Shown piece after piece: positions 25,966 to 37,400 of a stretch of 64,000 bases of DNA. A model generated the notes under the pieces. That model was not told where the DNA came from, made no database searches, and saw only the letters and a program-made list of their open reading frames with translations. This DNA is from Pieris napi (lineage: Eukaryota > Arthropoda > Insecta > Lepidoptera > Pieridae). The position numbers and the translations under genes are program-made. How positions within the stretch are numbered: the first letter of the stretch is position 1; each line of letters opens with the position of its first letter. The stretch spans positions 10,788,001 to 10,852,000 of the forward strand of contig NC_062253.1 of NCBI RefSeq assembly GCF_905475465.1, given 5' to 3'.

Positions 25966-27660
25966 GTTATTACATATAAAATTTTATTTTTATTATTATA
26001 TAAAACTATCAAAATACAAAATGTAAATCGAGGTACCTTTTGTTTTGCAAAAGCGTCTTTAAATATGTAGTTTAAAACATAATAGTATCGTTATTATTTT
26101 ACGCTGAGCCTGATATTAAAGTCAATTCTAAATCGTAATTCGCCGCCACCTTTTGTGTATGATGCTTAAAAAAGTTTTGAAAACAGGTTCAAATATTAAC
26201 ACGTAATTGATAATTTTACGTTTCACCTGTTTCCGTTCGCTCCAACCACCTGGTACGCCATTGAAAAATGTGGTCGGAGCGCATTAAAAACAAAGGCTAT
26301 ATTAAGAGCTTGTTGTCATAAAGATGTTTAAACGCTGCAAAAACGTTAATTTCATCTAGGAATTTGTTTTTTCATAAGGCTGTGTTCAGTTCTTCAGAGC
26401 GTGACTGATTTTTTATGCTCGGAGGCGTTCGTTTCATATATTCAGACATATTGCATATTTTAACTCGAATAGATGTGAACATTTATTTTATAATAAGGTT
26501 CTGTCAGCGGCTTAATAGTGAGATATATAAGTATACTATAGTCAATTTCAGGAAAGCTTTTTTTAATAAAATGGATTTATGATTAAATTCAATCTTCTGT
26601 CCACGTGTCAGTACTACTAACCTATAAATATTTATCTACATACAGTATAATCAGTGGCAGTTTAGCTCAAGTTAAAAGTATGGCTTATCGCACTACTGTC
26701 TTTTCACGTTCTAGTGTAAATTGTATAAAAGTACATATGCCCTAGGAACATAAGAAACAATACGTCAACCAATGATTCATTTGTTAATATTAAGTTTAAT
26801 GATGAATGAACGATATTGCGTGCTAATATAATGTTAAAATATTCCGTCCTACGTTAATCATGGTAGATACAAGTCATTCCAATTTACTTGTTATTTTTAG
26901 TTTAGCTTATATTTTCCTTGTATCTTTGCATAATTATTTACGTGAACCTTTAGAGTAGGAATTTTTAGATTCAAATTTACCTTCGTCCAATGTTCTTATG
27001 ATCTTAGAAATAGCACCTCACCTACAATTTAAACTTAGTTACATAATTGTACAACTCTGCAACAGTTAGAAATACACATAGTTAATAATTTTGCTTTGTT
27101 ACAACGTTTCCTAAATTGTTAATTATATAAAACCGTTGTTTAAAACATTAGGCTTTGGGTGTGTTAATCTAATTTAAAATCTTTCATGGCAACACCTGTA
27201 AACTGGTTAGCCATAACGAGTTTCAACATCAATTGCTCCGCCTTTTAAGGCACTTTTCCAATAACGACGATAACTGGCCGACTGTTCTCATTCTTGTCTG
27301 TCTAGACTGGTACCTGGGGCGAGGTTTGCTCATAAATTATATGGTATATAGAAAAATATAACTCGATTTTATTTAAGAAAAAGAACACTCTAACGGCCAA
27401 CTAGTGGACGTTTGTTGAGAGAAATAAATAAAGGTTTACATTATAATAGGTTTTTCTATACGTTTCGGTGGTTTTTAGCGCCTCCCAATAACCATATACT
27501 CCAAAATAGCCACTCTTCTTGAATAAAAACGTGCACATAGTATACACTCGTAAGTGACACGATGAGCTGGCACTTTTTCCCGCCACTATGAGGAATTAAC
27601 TGCCCACTAAAGTAATTCCTCAACAAGTCGAATTAGAGTCCTTTAAGATAAGAGCGTACC
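25966..27660. other. non-coding stretch with one imperfect inverted repeat
   Basis: An 11-of-12 inverted repeat (CGCTCCAACCAC at 26,238-26,249 and GTGGTCGGAGCG at 26,270-26,281) is the only structure noted. No gene was recognised. Confidence 0.4.
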
Positions 27661-27666
27661 AATTCT

Positions 27667-27744
27667 TAAACCGTTGGAATAGCGGAGTACCCTGATGTAC
27701 AGGTCTCCCTAGACTTAGTTCAGGGGCTCCAATATCTGTTAAAA
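27667..27744 (-). repeat. dispersed repeat, inverted partner at 32.58 kb
   Basis: This block includes GGAGTACCCTGATGTACAGG and AGGTCTCCCTAGACTTAGTT and reappears in reverse complement at 32,577-32,662. The partner has an extra TGTACAAT-type duplication in its middle. It is probably a fragment of an unclassified repeat family. Confidence 0.75.
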
Positions 27745-27764
27745 ATGTACCTTGTTATTGAATA

Positions 27765-27900
27765 ATTTTTTTTTTAATTATTAAAAGCCCGACGACGCAG
27801 AGCGAGCGAGATTTCTGGCATTATGAATGTCCAAGAGCTGCCGTATCACTTACCATCAGGTGACCCTCCTACCAATTTGCCCTCTTTTCTATTAAAAAAT
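27765..27900 (+). mobile_element. LINE 3' tail fragment
   Basis: The + strand reads CCGTATCACTTACCATCAGG, then TTTGCCCTCTTTTCTATTAAA and an A-rich end. This is the forward version of the jockey-like tail seen on the minus strand at 15,756. About 135 bp remain. Confidence 0.65.
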
Positions 27901-30355
27901 AATATTTTTTGACAGCGAGCACGGAGTAGCATCGGCGTCTTTTTAACACTAAGTTTTATTAAACCCATTAAATTAAAGGGCAATTATATTCAAAATATCT
28001 CTTTATTAGAATTTGTATCTTCTACAAATATTAGATTAGCAGACCTGAGTTATTATTCGGGTTATACAAATATGACACAAACGTAAGACATGTGATGTTA
28101 CCAATATTCTAGTTTATCTTCCGTCGCGATCTCGTCACAAAGTGATATTGCACAGCTCGGAATTGGCCAATTATTTATGTTACAGCATCGGTGTGGCAAC
28201 CGTCCTGATTTCGTGCTATGAACGTAATGCAGTCTAAGAATTATATATCTCATTTATACCGTTCATATATTGAATGGTAAACTCCACATTGGACTGTAAA
28301 GCATCATATTCACGGTTTATCATGAAACATTAACCGTTTGTGTGTAAATTAGCATGTGTAGTTTGACACTGATTAATATTATAAAGATATTCTAGATGGG
28401 CGAATCGAGAAGTTGGTTAAATTTAAATTCTGCCTTCTACTGAAGAAGCTACATAGAAACAGTCGTTACATCTTACTCAATTTGTTTCACGTTTAAACTT
28501 TCTATATAACTATATATATGAATTAGCCGTAATGAATAAATAATGTACATAAATAGTTAAAACAATGGCCATACTCCAGAATAGCAGGATATCACGACTG
28601 GCGTTACGCATTTCGTCCTTCGCTTTGCGTGAAGTGTGTTTTAAAAAGTACGATTTGAATTCGACTCTGTGAACAATGTTTATTTTGTATTCAGTGCGAA
28701 CGTCACTTGAATAAGGCGTTTTTGTCGGAATTGCCTTGTGGGGACGTGACCACCGAGTTCGATTTCGATAACTTGTAGGAATTGAATAGCGTATGTATAA
28801 ATAGATATAAATTGTTCTGTAATTGCTCTGTCACTTGAATGCTTTGGCTGCAATTATGTGAGAGGAAGAAAACAAAAGCGACGGCCCGTAATCTAAGGAA
28901 AAATTTAAAGGTGAAATGACTCTTGTATTCCATTTGAGATGCTTCCTATTCTTATTTTAAAATTATCTATAAATTTTAGCTATGTTTAAATTTTACTTAC
29001 TAAAGTTTTGATACTAAGCTTGATTTGTTTGCTTTTACGATAACGAAAATTTGTATAAATTTGTTATCCTTAATGAACAATGGAATTAACATACATATTT
29101 AAATTAAAACGTAGTGTAGTAAAAAAATTGTTACGATACTTACAAAGTTGCAGTATGAAATGATAACAATATGCTTTACATTTCAAATACATAGAGCAAG
29201 GAATTAATTGGAAATCGTGGGAAGTTTGCAAACCGAGTTAAGTCACGTTCATCTGAATCTAGGTTTTAGCCTATTATAAAGTCTATCTAGATGTAACGGT
29301 TATGGCTCTTCATGGTAATAACGTAATAGTCGGACACGTAAATCTTTCTTGGTATTCTGACGTTTATAATTTTATTGCATTTACAGTTAGAAACATACCT
29401 TTAGTAATGCTAAAGTCATTTTAACTATTCAAATTGTACTAATTTATCTAAGATATGTTTATGTAGATCGAAACTTTATATTACATAAAGTTATTATATA
29501 AAATCTGACTCAAACAAGGAAACAACCTTATAACCTTAATTCCGACAACAGCCTCAAATATATTAAAAAGTTTTGCGGAAAATTCAACAGTTATTTCCTT
29601 TCCGTTTAGTCACGGTCATTTGTACACCAACGTACCTTGGCCTCTCGAAACCTCTTTTTATAAGACTAGTAGAATAAAGACTACATTTTCCCCGCACATA
29701 ATTCGCATTAACCGCTCAAACGCTATAGTGTAAAGACTACGAAAGTGACATGTGAGGTTTTAACAGCGCGGTTAATCACTGTTGACATCCTTGGATCACA
29801 ACACTGCGGTATATCGCTGTGACCTTTAACGAGTTACTCTAGGAGCAAGGTCTATGTATTCTGGTTACTGATATATTTGGTTAACAATGTTATGAACACT
29901 TGAGTCTTGACACAACTCATTAGCACTCAGAGGTAGATGCGATGTCTTATTCAACGTTCATTTTTAGTCGATTCATGCGATTTTTCTCGTTGTTTGTTTT
30001 GAAATGTTTATCAGAAATTTGAATTCTAGGAAACGTTTTTTAATGCTACGTTGTTGAATAAACAGTCAATTTACAATATTTGGAAGTTATATTATATAAT
30101 GTTCTTCATATAAACGTCAACGTATGTATTTAGGTAAGTAATTGTTTAGCTAATTTAGATGAAATTTTGCTGGATACTTTGATTATATTTGTGTACGTTA
30201 ATAGAATAATGCATTCCTGTCAATAGGATATCTCTTAATGAACATGAATAACTATAATAAAATGTTTATTTTTATGGCTCTGGCACGGATTGTGCATTAG
30301 CCAGCGTCAAGTATAAGATTTTTATAATTCGTGCTTTTTGCCTTAGAAATTCGAC
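27900..30355. other. non-coding stretch, nothing recognised
   Basis: AT-rich without a supportable gene, RNA or element. Confidence 0.4.
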
Positions 30356-30359
30356 TATG

Positions 30360-30521
30360 TCCTCCATGTACAGTTTTAGCCACTCGCCCGGTACCGCACA
30401 ACCCTCCCAAAGGCCGAGAACAAATTTAAATTAATTTAAAACTTGCCCTCGAACCGGGAATCGAACCCTGTACCCCTCACCTAGCTGGCACTTAATAAGA
30501 CCGCTAGGTTATGAGGCCCCC
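30360..30521 (-). mobile_element. tRNA-like SINE, second family
   Basis: On the minus strand the head starts GGGGCCTCATAACCTAGCGG, followed by a B-box-like GGGTTCGATTCCC at about 30,457-30,469. The body, with CGGCCTTTGGGAGGGTTGTG, differs from the SINEs at 4.46 and 34.89 kb. The tail is poorly defined. Confidence 0.6.
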
Positions 30522-30524
30522 CAA

Positions 30525-31650
30525 TAAAATGTTTTACTGCCGTAAAATTTGTGTTTGCCTTAACAAATTCACATAATAACGGTTACTCTATAGCTATATA
30601 TATAAAGTGATTGCGATTGATCCTTTATTATGTAAAGGATGAAATTACAATGGCTTCGGGTCTCTTTACGAGGCATCCTTTAATTGATCTACAGGACTCA
30701 AGATCTAATCGCCTTTAATGAAACTTTTGGTTATTGTCTCCTTTGTGATCTCTTTCCAATTTTGTTTTTAACGTTTCATGATTCATTTATTCGCATTTCT
30801 GTTGTCTATAACTTAAAAACCAAGGATCTTACTCAATCAGTTAAAGAGTTTAGTATCACACGCTATAAATGTATTTCTACAGATATATAAGAATTTAAGA
30901 TTACGATCAAGCTGTGCTAAAGCAGTACTAAAGTTTCCCAACAAAAATTTATTAGGTTTGGAACTTATATACCCCTGTAGAATGTAACAAAACTTTGCAT
31001 ATTACAGAAATGCATAATAATGTATGTGTGCAATGGATTAACTTATATGCAGTTAGATATGTTGCTTGTTTATGTTAAAATTGAATATTAAAAACATCTG
31101 TTCTCAATTTCAGATTGCCGGTTATCGAGAAAACGAAGAAAATCAAACAATTCACATTCAATACGTGGTATAATCATGAAAGTGGAAACTTCAGACTGCA
31201 AGAGGAAAAATTCATGAGATAAATTTCTGGTCCAACATCCATAAAAATTTAGCATATATATTAGATTTTTTATAAAATCCTTAAAGTACTAGTTAAAAAC
31301 ACGAATTGTCTAATCAGTAACGTGTAATCTGCTAAATTTGTATTGCCGGACTTTTAAAGCTACTTTTCGTAACAGGTTAAAAATTATTGAGAGTTAACGT
31401 TTATTTTTGGTCAAGTTAATTTCATGTTTCTAACTAATAATAAAAAGGTCATTTCGATTTTTAATACAAACAAGTATTAGTCTTAAACATTGCACTGTTA
31501 CTATAACCAAAATATTTGCGTTTAGTGTATATTAATACTAAAGTGTAGCCTAAACAAAGATAAGTTTTGGCTAAAATTGTATACATTGTTATAAAACATT
31601 TTTATCAATGTGTGTAAGGTACCTTAACAGAATACTTCACTCGTCGTTTT
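30525..31650. other. non-coding stretch, nothing recognised
   Basis: AT-rich. A frame of 68 codons at 30,684-30,890 has no recognisable domain and no visible gene context. Confidence 0.4.
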
Positions 31651-31652
31651 GG

Positions 31653-31765
31653 TTTTTTTTTTATGTTACAGGAGGCAGACGGGCAGAAAGCTCAGCTGAT
31701 GTTTAGTGATACCGCCGCCCATGGACACTCGCACTGCTAGAAGGCTCGCAAGCGCTTTAAACGAT
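31653..31765 (-). mobile_element. LINE 3' tail fragment
   Basis: After a T-run (an A-tail on the minus strand), CAGGAGGCAGACGGGCAG and GATACCGCCGCCCATGGACA match the tail of the LINE fragment at 15,756. It is 5'-truncated to about 110 bp. Confidence 0.65.
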
Positions 31766-31769
31766 TTAT

Positions 31770-32576
31770 TTTAAATTGACTAGTCAAAAACGGATTTTTT
31801 AGCTTCTAGGAATGTTTGTTACCCACTTTATTATTTAATTCTTAGAGGTTCTCTTTCATGTCTATAAAAGGATTGAGAAACAAAATAAGCCAAAGAAGCG
31901 TACATTCAAAAAACTATTTGCTTTTTAACTCCTTATAAAATATGTTTAATATGTCTTGTGTCGTTCACACTACGAACATTAATCCTAATCCAACAAGCTT
32001 TTAAAGTGTGACTTAAAAGCTGAAAGCATACTTAAGATTATAATGAAACGGTTTATATTTTATATATTATCTATTAAAAGATATTGAGTTTAAGATTTTT
32101 TTGCAGATCAATACTAATACGGAACATAATAAGAAGAAGGACCTTGACGTAAGAAGTGAAGAGTTTCGTCGAAAGAAGATTGTATAGATTGGCTAATTGT
32201 CTTTGGTTATCTAGCTGTATGAGTATTTTGACATCATAAAGCTAGGTTACCGGAGTTAAGAACCATCTAATAGCATCATATCAAGATCATAAGAAGATTT
32301 AGAAGATTCAACTAAATTTACGAAGGCTTTTATGTTATAAATGAAATATGTATATTGTTTGGTGCCGATGGCCAGAGATATTTAATCTGTTAATAAGTGT
32401 GAATAGTTTTATATAAGTAGAATTCGCATAAAAGGTCTTACGCTCGGTGGTTATCTATCATTTAACTTATTTTAATTTATAGCAATAATGTACAAAATAT
32501 TATAGTTTGGAATAGTATTCTTATTTAAAACTGTCGACAAAATCTACATTATTTATTCAATAACAAGTTGCATTGT
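31770..32576. other. non-coding stretch, nothing recognised
   Basis: AT-rich without supportable features. Confidence 0.4.
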
Positions 32577-32662
32577 TTTAACAGATATTGGAGCCCTTGA
32601 ACTAAGTCTAGGGAGACCTGTACAATTGTACATGAGGGTACTCCGCTCTTCTAACGGTTTAT
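32577..32662 (+). repeat. dispersed repeat, inverted partner of 27.67 kb
   Basis: It contains ATATTGGAGCCCTTGAACTA and AGTCTAGGGAGACCTGTACA, the reverse complement of 27,667-27,744 apart from a short extra TGTACAAT-type segment. The two copies face each other across about 4.8 kb. Confidence 0.75.
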
Positions 32663-32866
32663 TGAAATACCAAAATACTATATGAACAAAAATAGAAAAC
32701 TGAAAAAAAATTAGATTCTGAATTTATATTTTTTTTAATTAAAGGAAATTAAAGTTTTATATTCTTACTTAATTTTTCTAACACTATTGATACATTCGTT
32801 ATTTCTTAGAATGGCAATTCATCATACAATAGAATACTAGTCTTAATGTAAAAACTAAATTAGATC

Positions 32867-33262
32867 ATGTTAACATGCTTGTGGGTTCATGGCACTGGCA
32901 CCCTTTTGGACCTTGAATCCTTAAATGCCAATAGCCTTCGCATAGGAGTGCCCATACGTACCTGTGGCTTTGAAGTAAGTAGTCTTGAACACCATGGCCT
33001 CCAATGCCAAAAAGTGCTGGACGTTTTTCTCGCCACGCCGCGCCCACCGACATCATACACCGCTCTCTTGCCTATGTCAATTTTCCAGAAATATTGGAGC
33101 CAACTCGCAAAGCTATAAAAGACTGTGGCAAGCGGCCGGATGGGATGTTAGCATTAAAATTCTGAAATGTATTTTAGTATTCCAAATATCTATCTGTTAA
33201 TTATTACTATATAGGTAAAGAATATTGTAAATACTGTATATTTGTGTGTTGCTAAATATATT
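32867..33262 (+). mobile_element. LINE C-terminal fragment with 3' UTR
   Basis: Translating across frames gives pieces of the LINE family seen at 5.3 kb: LEHHGLQCQKC followed by SRHAAHRHHTPLS, then a segment ending DCGKRPDGM-like at about 33,115-33,150. The 3' end, ATTGTAAATACTGTATATTTGT at about 33,223-33,245, is the same as at 60,222-60,245, tying the two copies together. The coding part is broken by frameshifts and an internal deletion. Confidence 0.65.
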
Positions 33263-33264
33263 CT

Positions 33265-34890
33265 CATTCTTAATATTGATAAATTTATTGTGTGCCCCTG
33301 TGTTTTAGAAGAAAAAAAGCATATTTATACTTTTCTGTAGGGATTCATAACGGCTTACAATTTTTGAAAGTGTAAATTTGTTTAATTGATTTTAACCTAA
33401 TTTGTATTGAATTTGTAGTACTAACATTTAAACCTAAATACAGACATCGTTAGAAGACCGAGATAATTTAAACTAATAGCAAACAATATCTTATAAATTA
33501 TACTATACGTAATTGAGTTAACAGCGAGGAATGTCTCCCTCGCTGGTACACGTTGTGAAACTGTCTTGTTGCATTGTAATTAATTAGACATCACGTGTTG
33601 CTCTTTCCTTAATATTGCTTCACATCTTAGAAGTATAATATTATTCATTTTTGGTAATTCATCTGAAATGTATATTTCATCAATTTTATAAGAAGCTAAT
33701 TCGTTATTAATGGAACTACAAAAACTGCGTTATTGACAGCAAGTTACCATACAAAATTCTATAAGCCACCACATGAATGCCATATTTTTATATTTTGAAG
33801 TATTGTTTCAGCCGCTAATAAAACTATATCTTTATACATAAGATACCCAAAAACTATAAAGAGTTGTTGAATAAATAAACCATAAAAAGTATCGCTTTTA
33901 TACATTATTTTACGATTGAAAAACATGACCAGAAATACAACAGTAGTCAATAATTTATACGTATATTTCGCCATCAAGCGAAGCTGTTGTCTACACCTGT
34001 CGGCTACAATCCGACAACCTAAATAGTACTTCGAATAATATTATGGAAAGACTTCATTTGTTTTCTGTGTTTGATGTGAATTTGTAAAATAACTTTCTAC
34101 TATTAAAATTAAGCAAACAGCATATTTTTAAATTATATTCTTGAATGTAGGTACAGACCTAGTACACCCTGAATCGAACGAAACTATTTTAAATTGATAT
34201 TTTTGACGTGATCGTAAATATAAAGTGTTACTTAAAGGATAATCTTTGAGACCCCTCGTGTATGATCATTAGAAAAAGATTTATTTCTCTTTAAGGGTAG
34301 TTACCCTTGTCGCAACTACATATATAGATATATACATAAAAGTACTTAAAAATCTTTCTATAAATCTACCTGTAAGACGTGGAGTAGTTAATAAATCAAA
34401 TATTAAAAACCTCGTACAATCCAATGCCCCACGCAGTTCAGTTCAAGACTTTCCCTCAAGTAATTTAATATCGCTCAACTATTCAATTAGAGTTAGTAAA
34501 TAAAATTGAAACACACATTTCTCAAAGTAATTCTCTACTTGCACAGGGAATTGCTATTTTTTAATTCCCGAGAGCTTAAAGGTAATTGAATTTCGAATAA
34601 TCTAGTAGTTTCCGAAAAGGTACGCTTAGGATTTGGTTTTTTTGGTAATGAAGAAAGTGCAAATACAAATTTAAACTTTCCTTTAAAGATTTTGTGTGGC
34701 TTTAATTATAGGTAATTCAATAATACATACTTTTTAATACATAATGAAAATTAAAAAGTATGTATTATAAAAATAAATTAAACAAGAGCCACAGCCTCAG
34801 TGGCGTAATTTCGTAACTGACAGGACTATTTTGCAACTAAAGGCTAATATTGATATGGCTATCTAATATAGGTTTTGCTAAAATGTATGG
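33265..34890. other. non-coding stretch with hairpins
   Basis: No gene recognised. A short hairpin (CAGCGAGG and CCTCGCTG, about 33,522-33,546) and the inverted repeat at 34,720-34,768 are present. Confidence 0.4.
34720..34768. repeat. inverted repeat, perfect 19-bp arms
   Basis: ATAATACATACTTTTTAAT (34,720-34,738) and its exact reverse complement (34,750-34,768) are separated by 11 nt. It is AT-rich but too long and perfect to dismiss. No associated element was recognised. Confidence 0.9.
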
Positions 34891-35190
34891 TATAATATAA
34901 TATATGAGCAGTGTTGGCCTAGTGGCTTCAGCGTGACACTCACACCCCTGAGGTCGTAGGTTCGATCCCCGGCTGAACACCAATGGACTTTCATTCTATG
35001 TGCGGATTTAACACTTGCTCGAACTATGAAGGAAACATCGTGAGGAAACCGACATGTCTTAGACCCAAAAAGTCGACGGCGTGTGTCAGGCACTGGAGGC
35101 TGATCACCTATTAGATTGAAAAATGATCATGAAACAGATTCAGAAATCTGAGGCTAAAGAGGTTGTAGCGCCACTGATTTATTTTATTTT
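34891..35190 (+). mobile_element. tRNA-derived SINE, complete, with 11-bp target duplication
   Basis: The head carries an A-box-like TGGCCTAGTGGCTTCAGC and a B-box-like GGTTCGATCCCC near 34,950, the internal RNA polymerase III promoter of tRNA-derived SINEs. The body contains CGTGAGGAAACC and AAAAAGTCGACGGCGTGTGT and ends GTAGCGCCACTG plus an AT-rich tail. AAAATGTATGG flanks both ends (34,880-34,890 and 35,191-35,201), so both boundaries are firm. Confidence 0.9.
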
Positions 35191-35499
35191 AAAATGTATG
35201 GCTAATTGTAAGGATATGTAAGGATTATCAAAGTTTCTAAAAGGTATAACAGACGTCTCAGAATCTCTTAGCGAATTAACAATGAAAGTCTCTGTATTTA
35301 CACAGTAGAATAATTGCCTGCCTTTGTAAGCCGTGGGCCCGCGGCTGAGACAACTTTATGAATTTATGCCCCAAATTGTCTTTGCTTACATTTTCGTTAT
35401 AACGAACTTCATTATGATATTATTAATTTTACGCGTTTATCCGCTAGATATATTTTATAACCAAATGTATTCTGAGGTTTTGTTTCGAACGTATATTAT

Positions 35500-35875
35500 T
35501 AAGCTATTGCATAGCTTTTATCGCGGGCTTTGAGCGCGGCGACCAAATCAATAAATTTCGTAACGAAAAAACCTAACACACGATGATGTAATATAGGTGC
35601 GGTCATACGCGATAGAGCGGGACAGAACGCATACTGTATTCACATCTCTCTGACAAGATCGGTGACGTAGCGTATGCGCGGCCGGTGAAGCTGGTACGCG
35701 TTAGAGTGAGACAGACTATATACGCGTGTTAGGTAGAGTGGTAGATTGAATTAATATCAAAGAAAAAAAACTACTGCATGAATAAAAAAATAAATAAATA
35801 ATTGCATAAGTTACAAAAAAATGCTATGCAATAGCTTTACCGCGGCAGTCCCCGAGTGCCACACGTTTTTTTTAT
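35500..35875. repeat. unclassified repeat with paired GCTATTGCATAGC motifs
   Basis: The quasi-palindrome GCTATTGCATAGC, followed by TTTTATCGCGG, occurs at about 35,501-35,525. Its reverse form GCTATGCAATAGC, followed by TTTACCGCGG, occurs at about 35,822-35,845. Between them lies a GC-richer block with GTATGCGCGGCCGG. The pairing suggests a non-autonomous mobile element; exact ends are not clear. Confidence 0.4.
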
Positions 35876-35879
35876 TATT

Positions 35880-36835
35880 AAACTGTCCCATACCACGTAT
35901 TGGAACCGTCTATATTATTCGTAATATTATATGCGAATGAAACTAAATATATAAAATGTACATGTAAAGAAATAAGAACTTCACAATACGACTAAAAGCG
36001 TAGTTTGTATTTGAAATATCCCTTTCTTTGAGAATATAAAGCACGGTTTTATAATTACGAAACATGGAATAACGAGAAGTACTAATAAATTGAAAATAGT
36101 AAAAATATGTTGTACCTAGTTGTAGAAAAAAGATAATAATATTCAACAATTCAAACATTGTTCTCATTACTAATACGTTACCGAGTTGGGGAAGATGGGA
36201 GAGAGAAAATCAAATATTAGCGTTTCGTTATGGAGTTAAGAAGCTAAAGGATTTAACTTAGTACGGAACGAAATTTATGATGATATCATCGCCGCGACGA
36301 AAATTTTAAAGCGCCTTTGAAAAAAGTACGATCAATTTTACATAACACGATATGCAGATTTGCATGGGAACTTACTATACTACGGAACCATACTATGTCC
36401 ATAGTTTTTCATTTATTAGAAATGTTTCTTAAACTATACTCCCGAAAATTGTAGTCTTTACAAAAATACATTAGAATGTTTTTAAACTCCGTTTTAAATT
36501 GCAGACATAATTTGTCACGACACTACATGTCACTTGTAGTGAAACTAAATTGCTGTCGCTTCATTACAAAGCTTGGAGTGCTTCCAGACTGTTTCAAATT
36601 GAGCAATGTTTGTGTATACTTAGTCTGTTGCTAATACTCTAAGAGGAAGTCTGTGGCAATAAATTTGATGGCGATATAGATTTGTGCACACAAATTCAAA
36701 CAAATACTAATGAATAATTCATGCTGGTTTTTAATGCCGGAAGAAATACAGTTCTCGATCGTACTTATGACATGTGCTTCTGAGTTGACTTCGGTGCTCA
36801 TACAGCTACTCCGACAATAGGCAGCTTCTGTTAGA
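35880..36835. other. non-coding stretch, nothing recognised
   Basis: AT-rich without supportable features. Confidence 0.4.
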
Positions 36836-36839
36836 TCTG

Positions 36840-37400
36840 GAGCTGAGCTGGTTGCCGCAAGGTTGTGTTCGTTCTACATATCAATGAACTCTTGAACTGG
36901 CTTCCAAAAAGTAGAATGTATTTCACTGAGATACAACGTATGCAGCTCTACAAGGCTCAAGTACGACCTCATATGAAATACTGTCACATCTCTGGGCCGG
37001 GGCTCGCAAATACCAGCTTATTCCTTTTGAAAAATCCAGCAAAGGGCTTATCGAATTGACAATCTCAAATGTTTTACTGATCGGCGTGATTATCTCTCTC
37101 TACGCAGAGACATTGCGTCTCTATGAACTTTTCTACAAAGTCTACAAAGTACTATGGAGAGTGTTGTTTAGGTTGCTCCGTCCTGCCTTGTTTTAACACC
37201 ATACGAGTCATATTAATATAAGTGGGGATACCTGGGAGGTACGATCTCCAATTGTTAAAAAAGAGAGGATACTCCTACCTTAAAGACGGGCAACGCACCC
37301 ACTAAATTGGGTGCCCATGGGCTGTCATGACTGCTCTTTATGGGCGTCCCGTTCACCAAGTTTGACTTTACGTATATAATATGTTTTTGTAAATAATTAT
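36840..37400 (+). mobile_element. jockey/CR1-like LINE C-terminal fragment
   Basis: The + strand encodes the post-RT region of a jockey-like polyprotein in several frames: QLYKAQVRPHMKYC, then a WAGA/YQLLPF-like stretch, then SLRRDIASLCVF-like, then FGLLRPACF-like before the tail. Frameshifts interrupt it repeatedly. The catalytic RT core is absent, so this is a 5'-truncated dead copy. Confidence 0.75.

Noticed and set aside
33522..33546. 8-bp-arm hairpin as a terminator or RNA element
   Set aside because: Short arms with no adjacent gene; not distinguishable from chance, so only mentioned in the stretch description.
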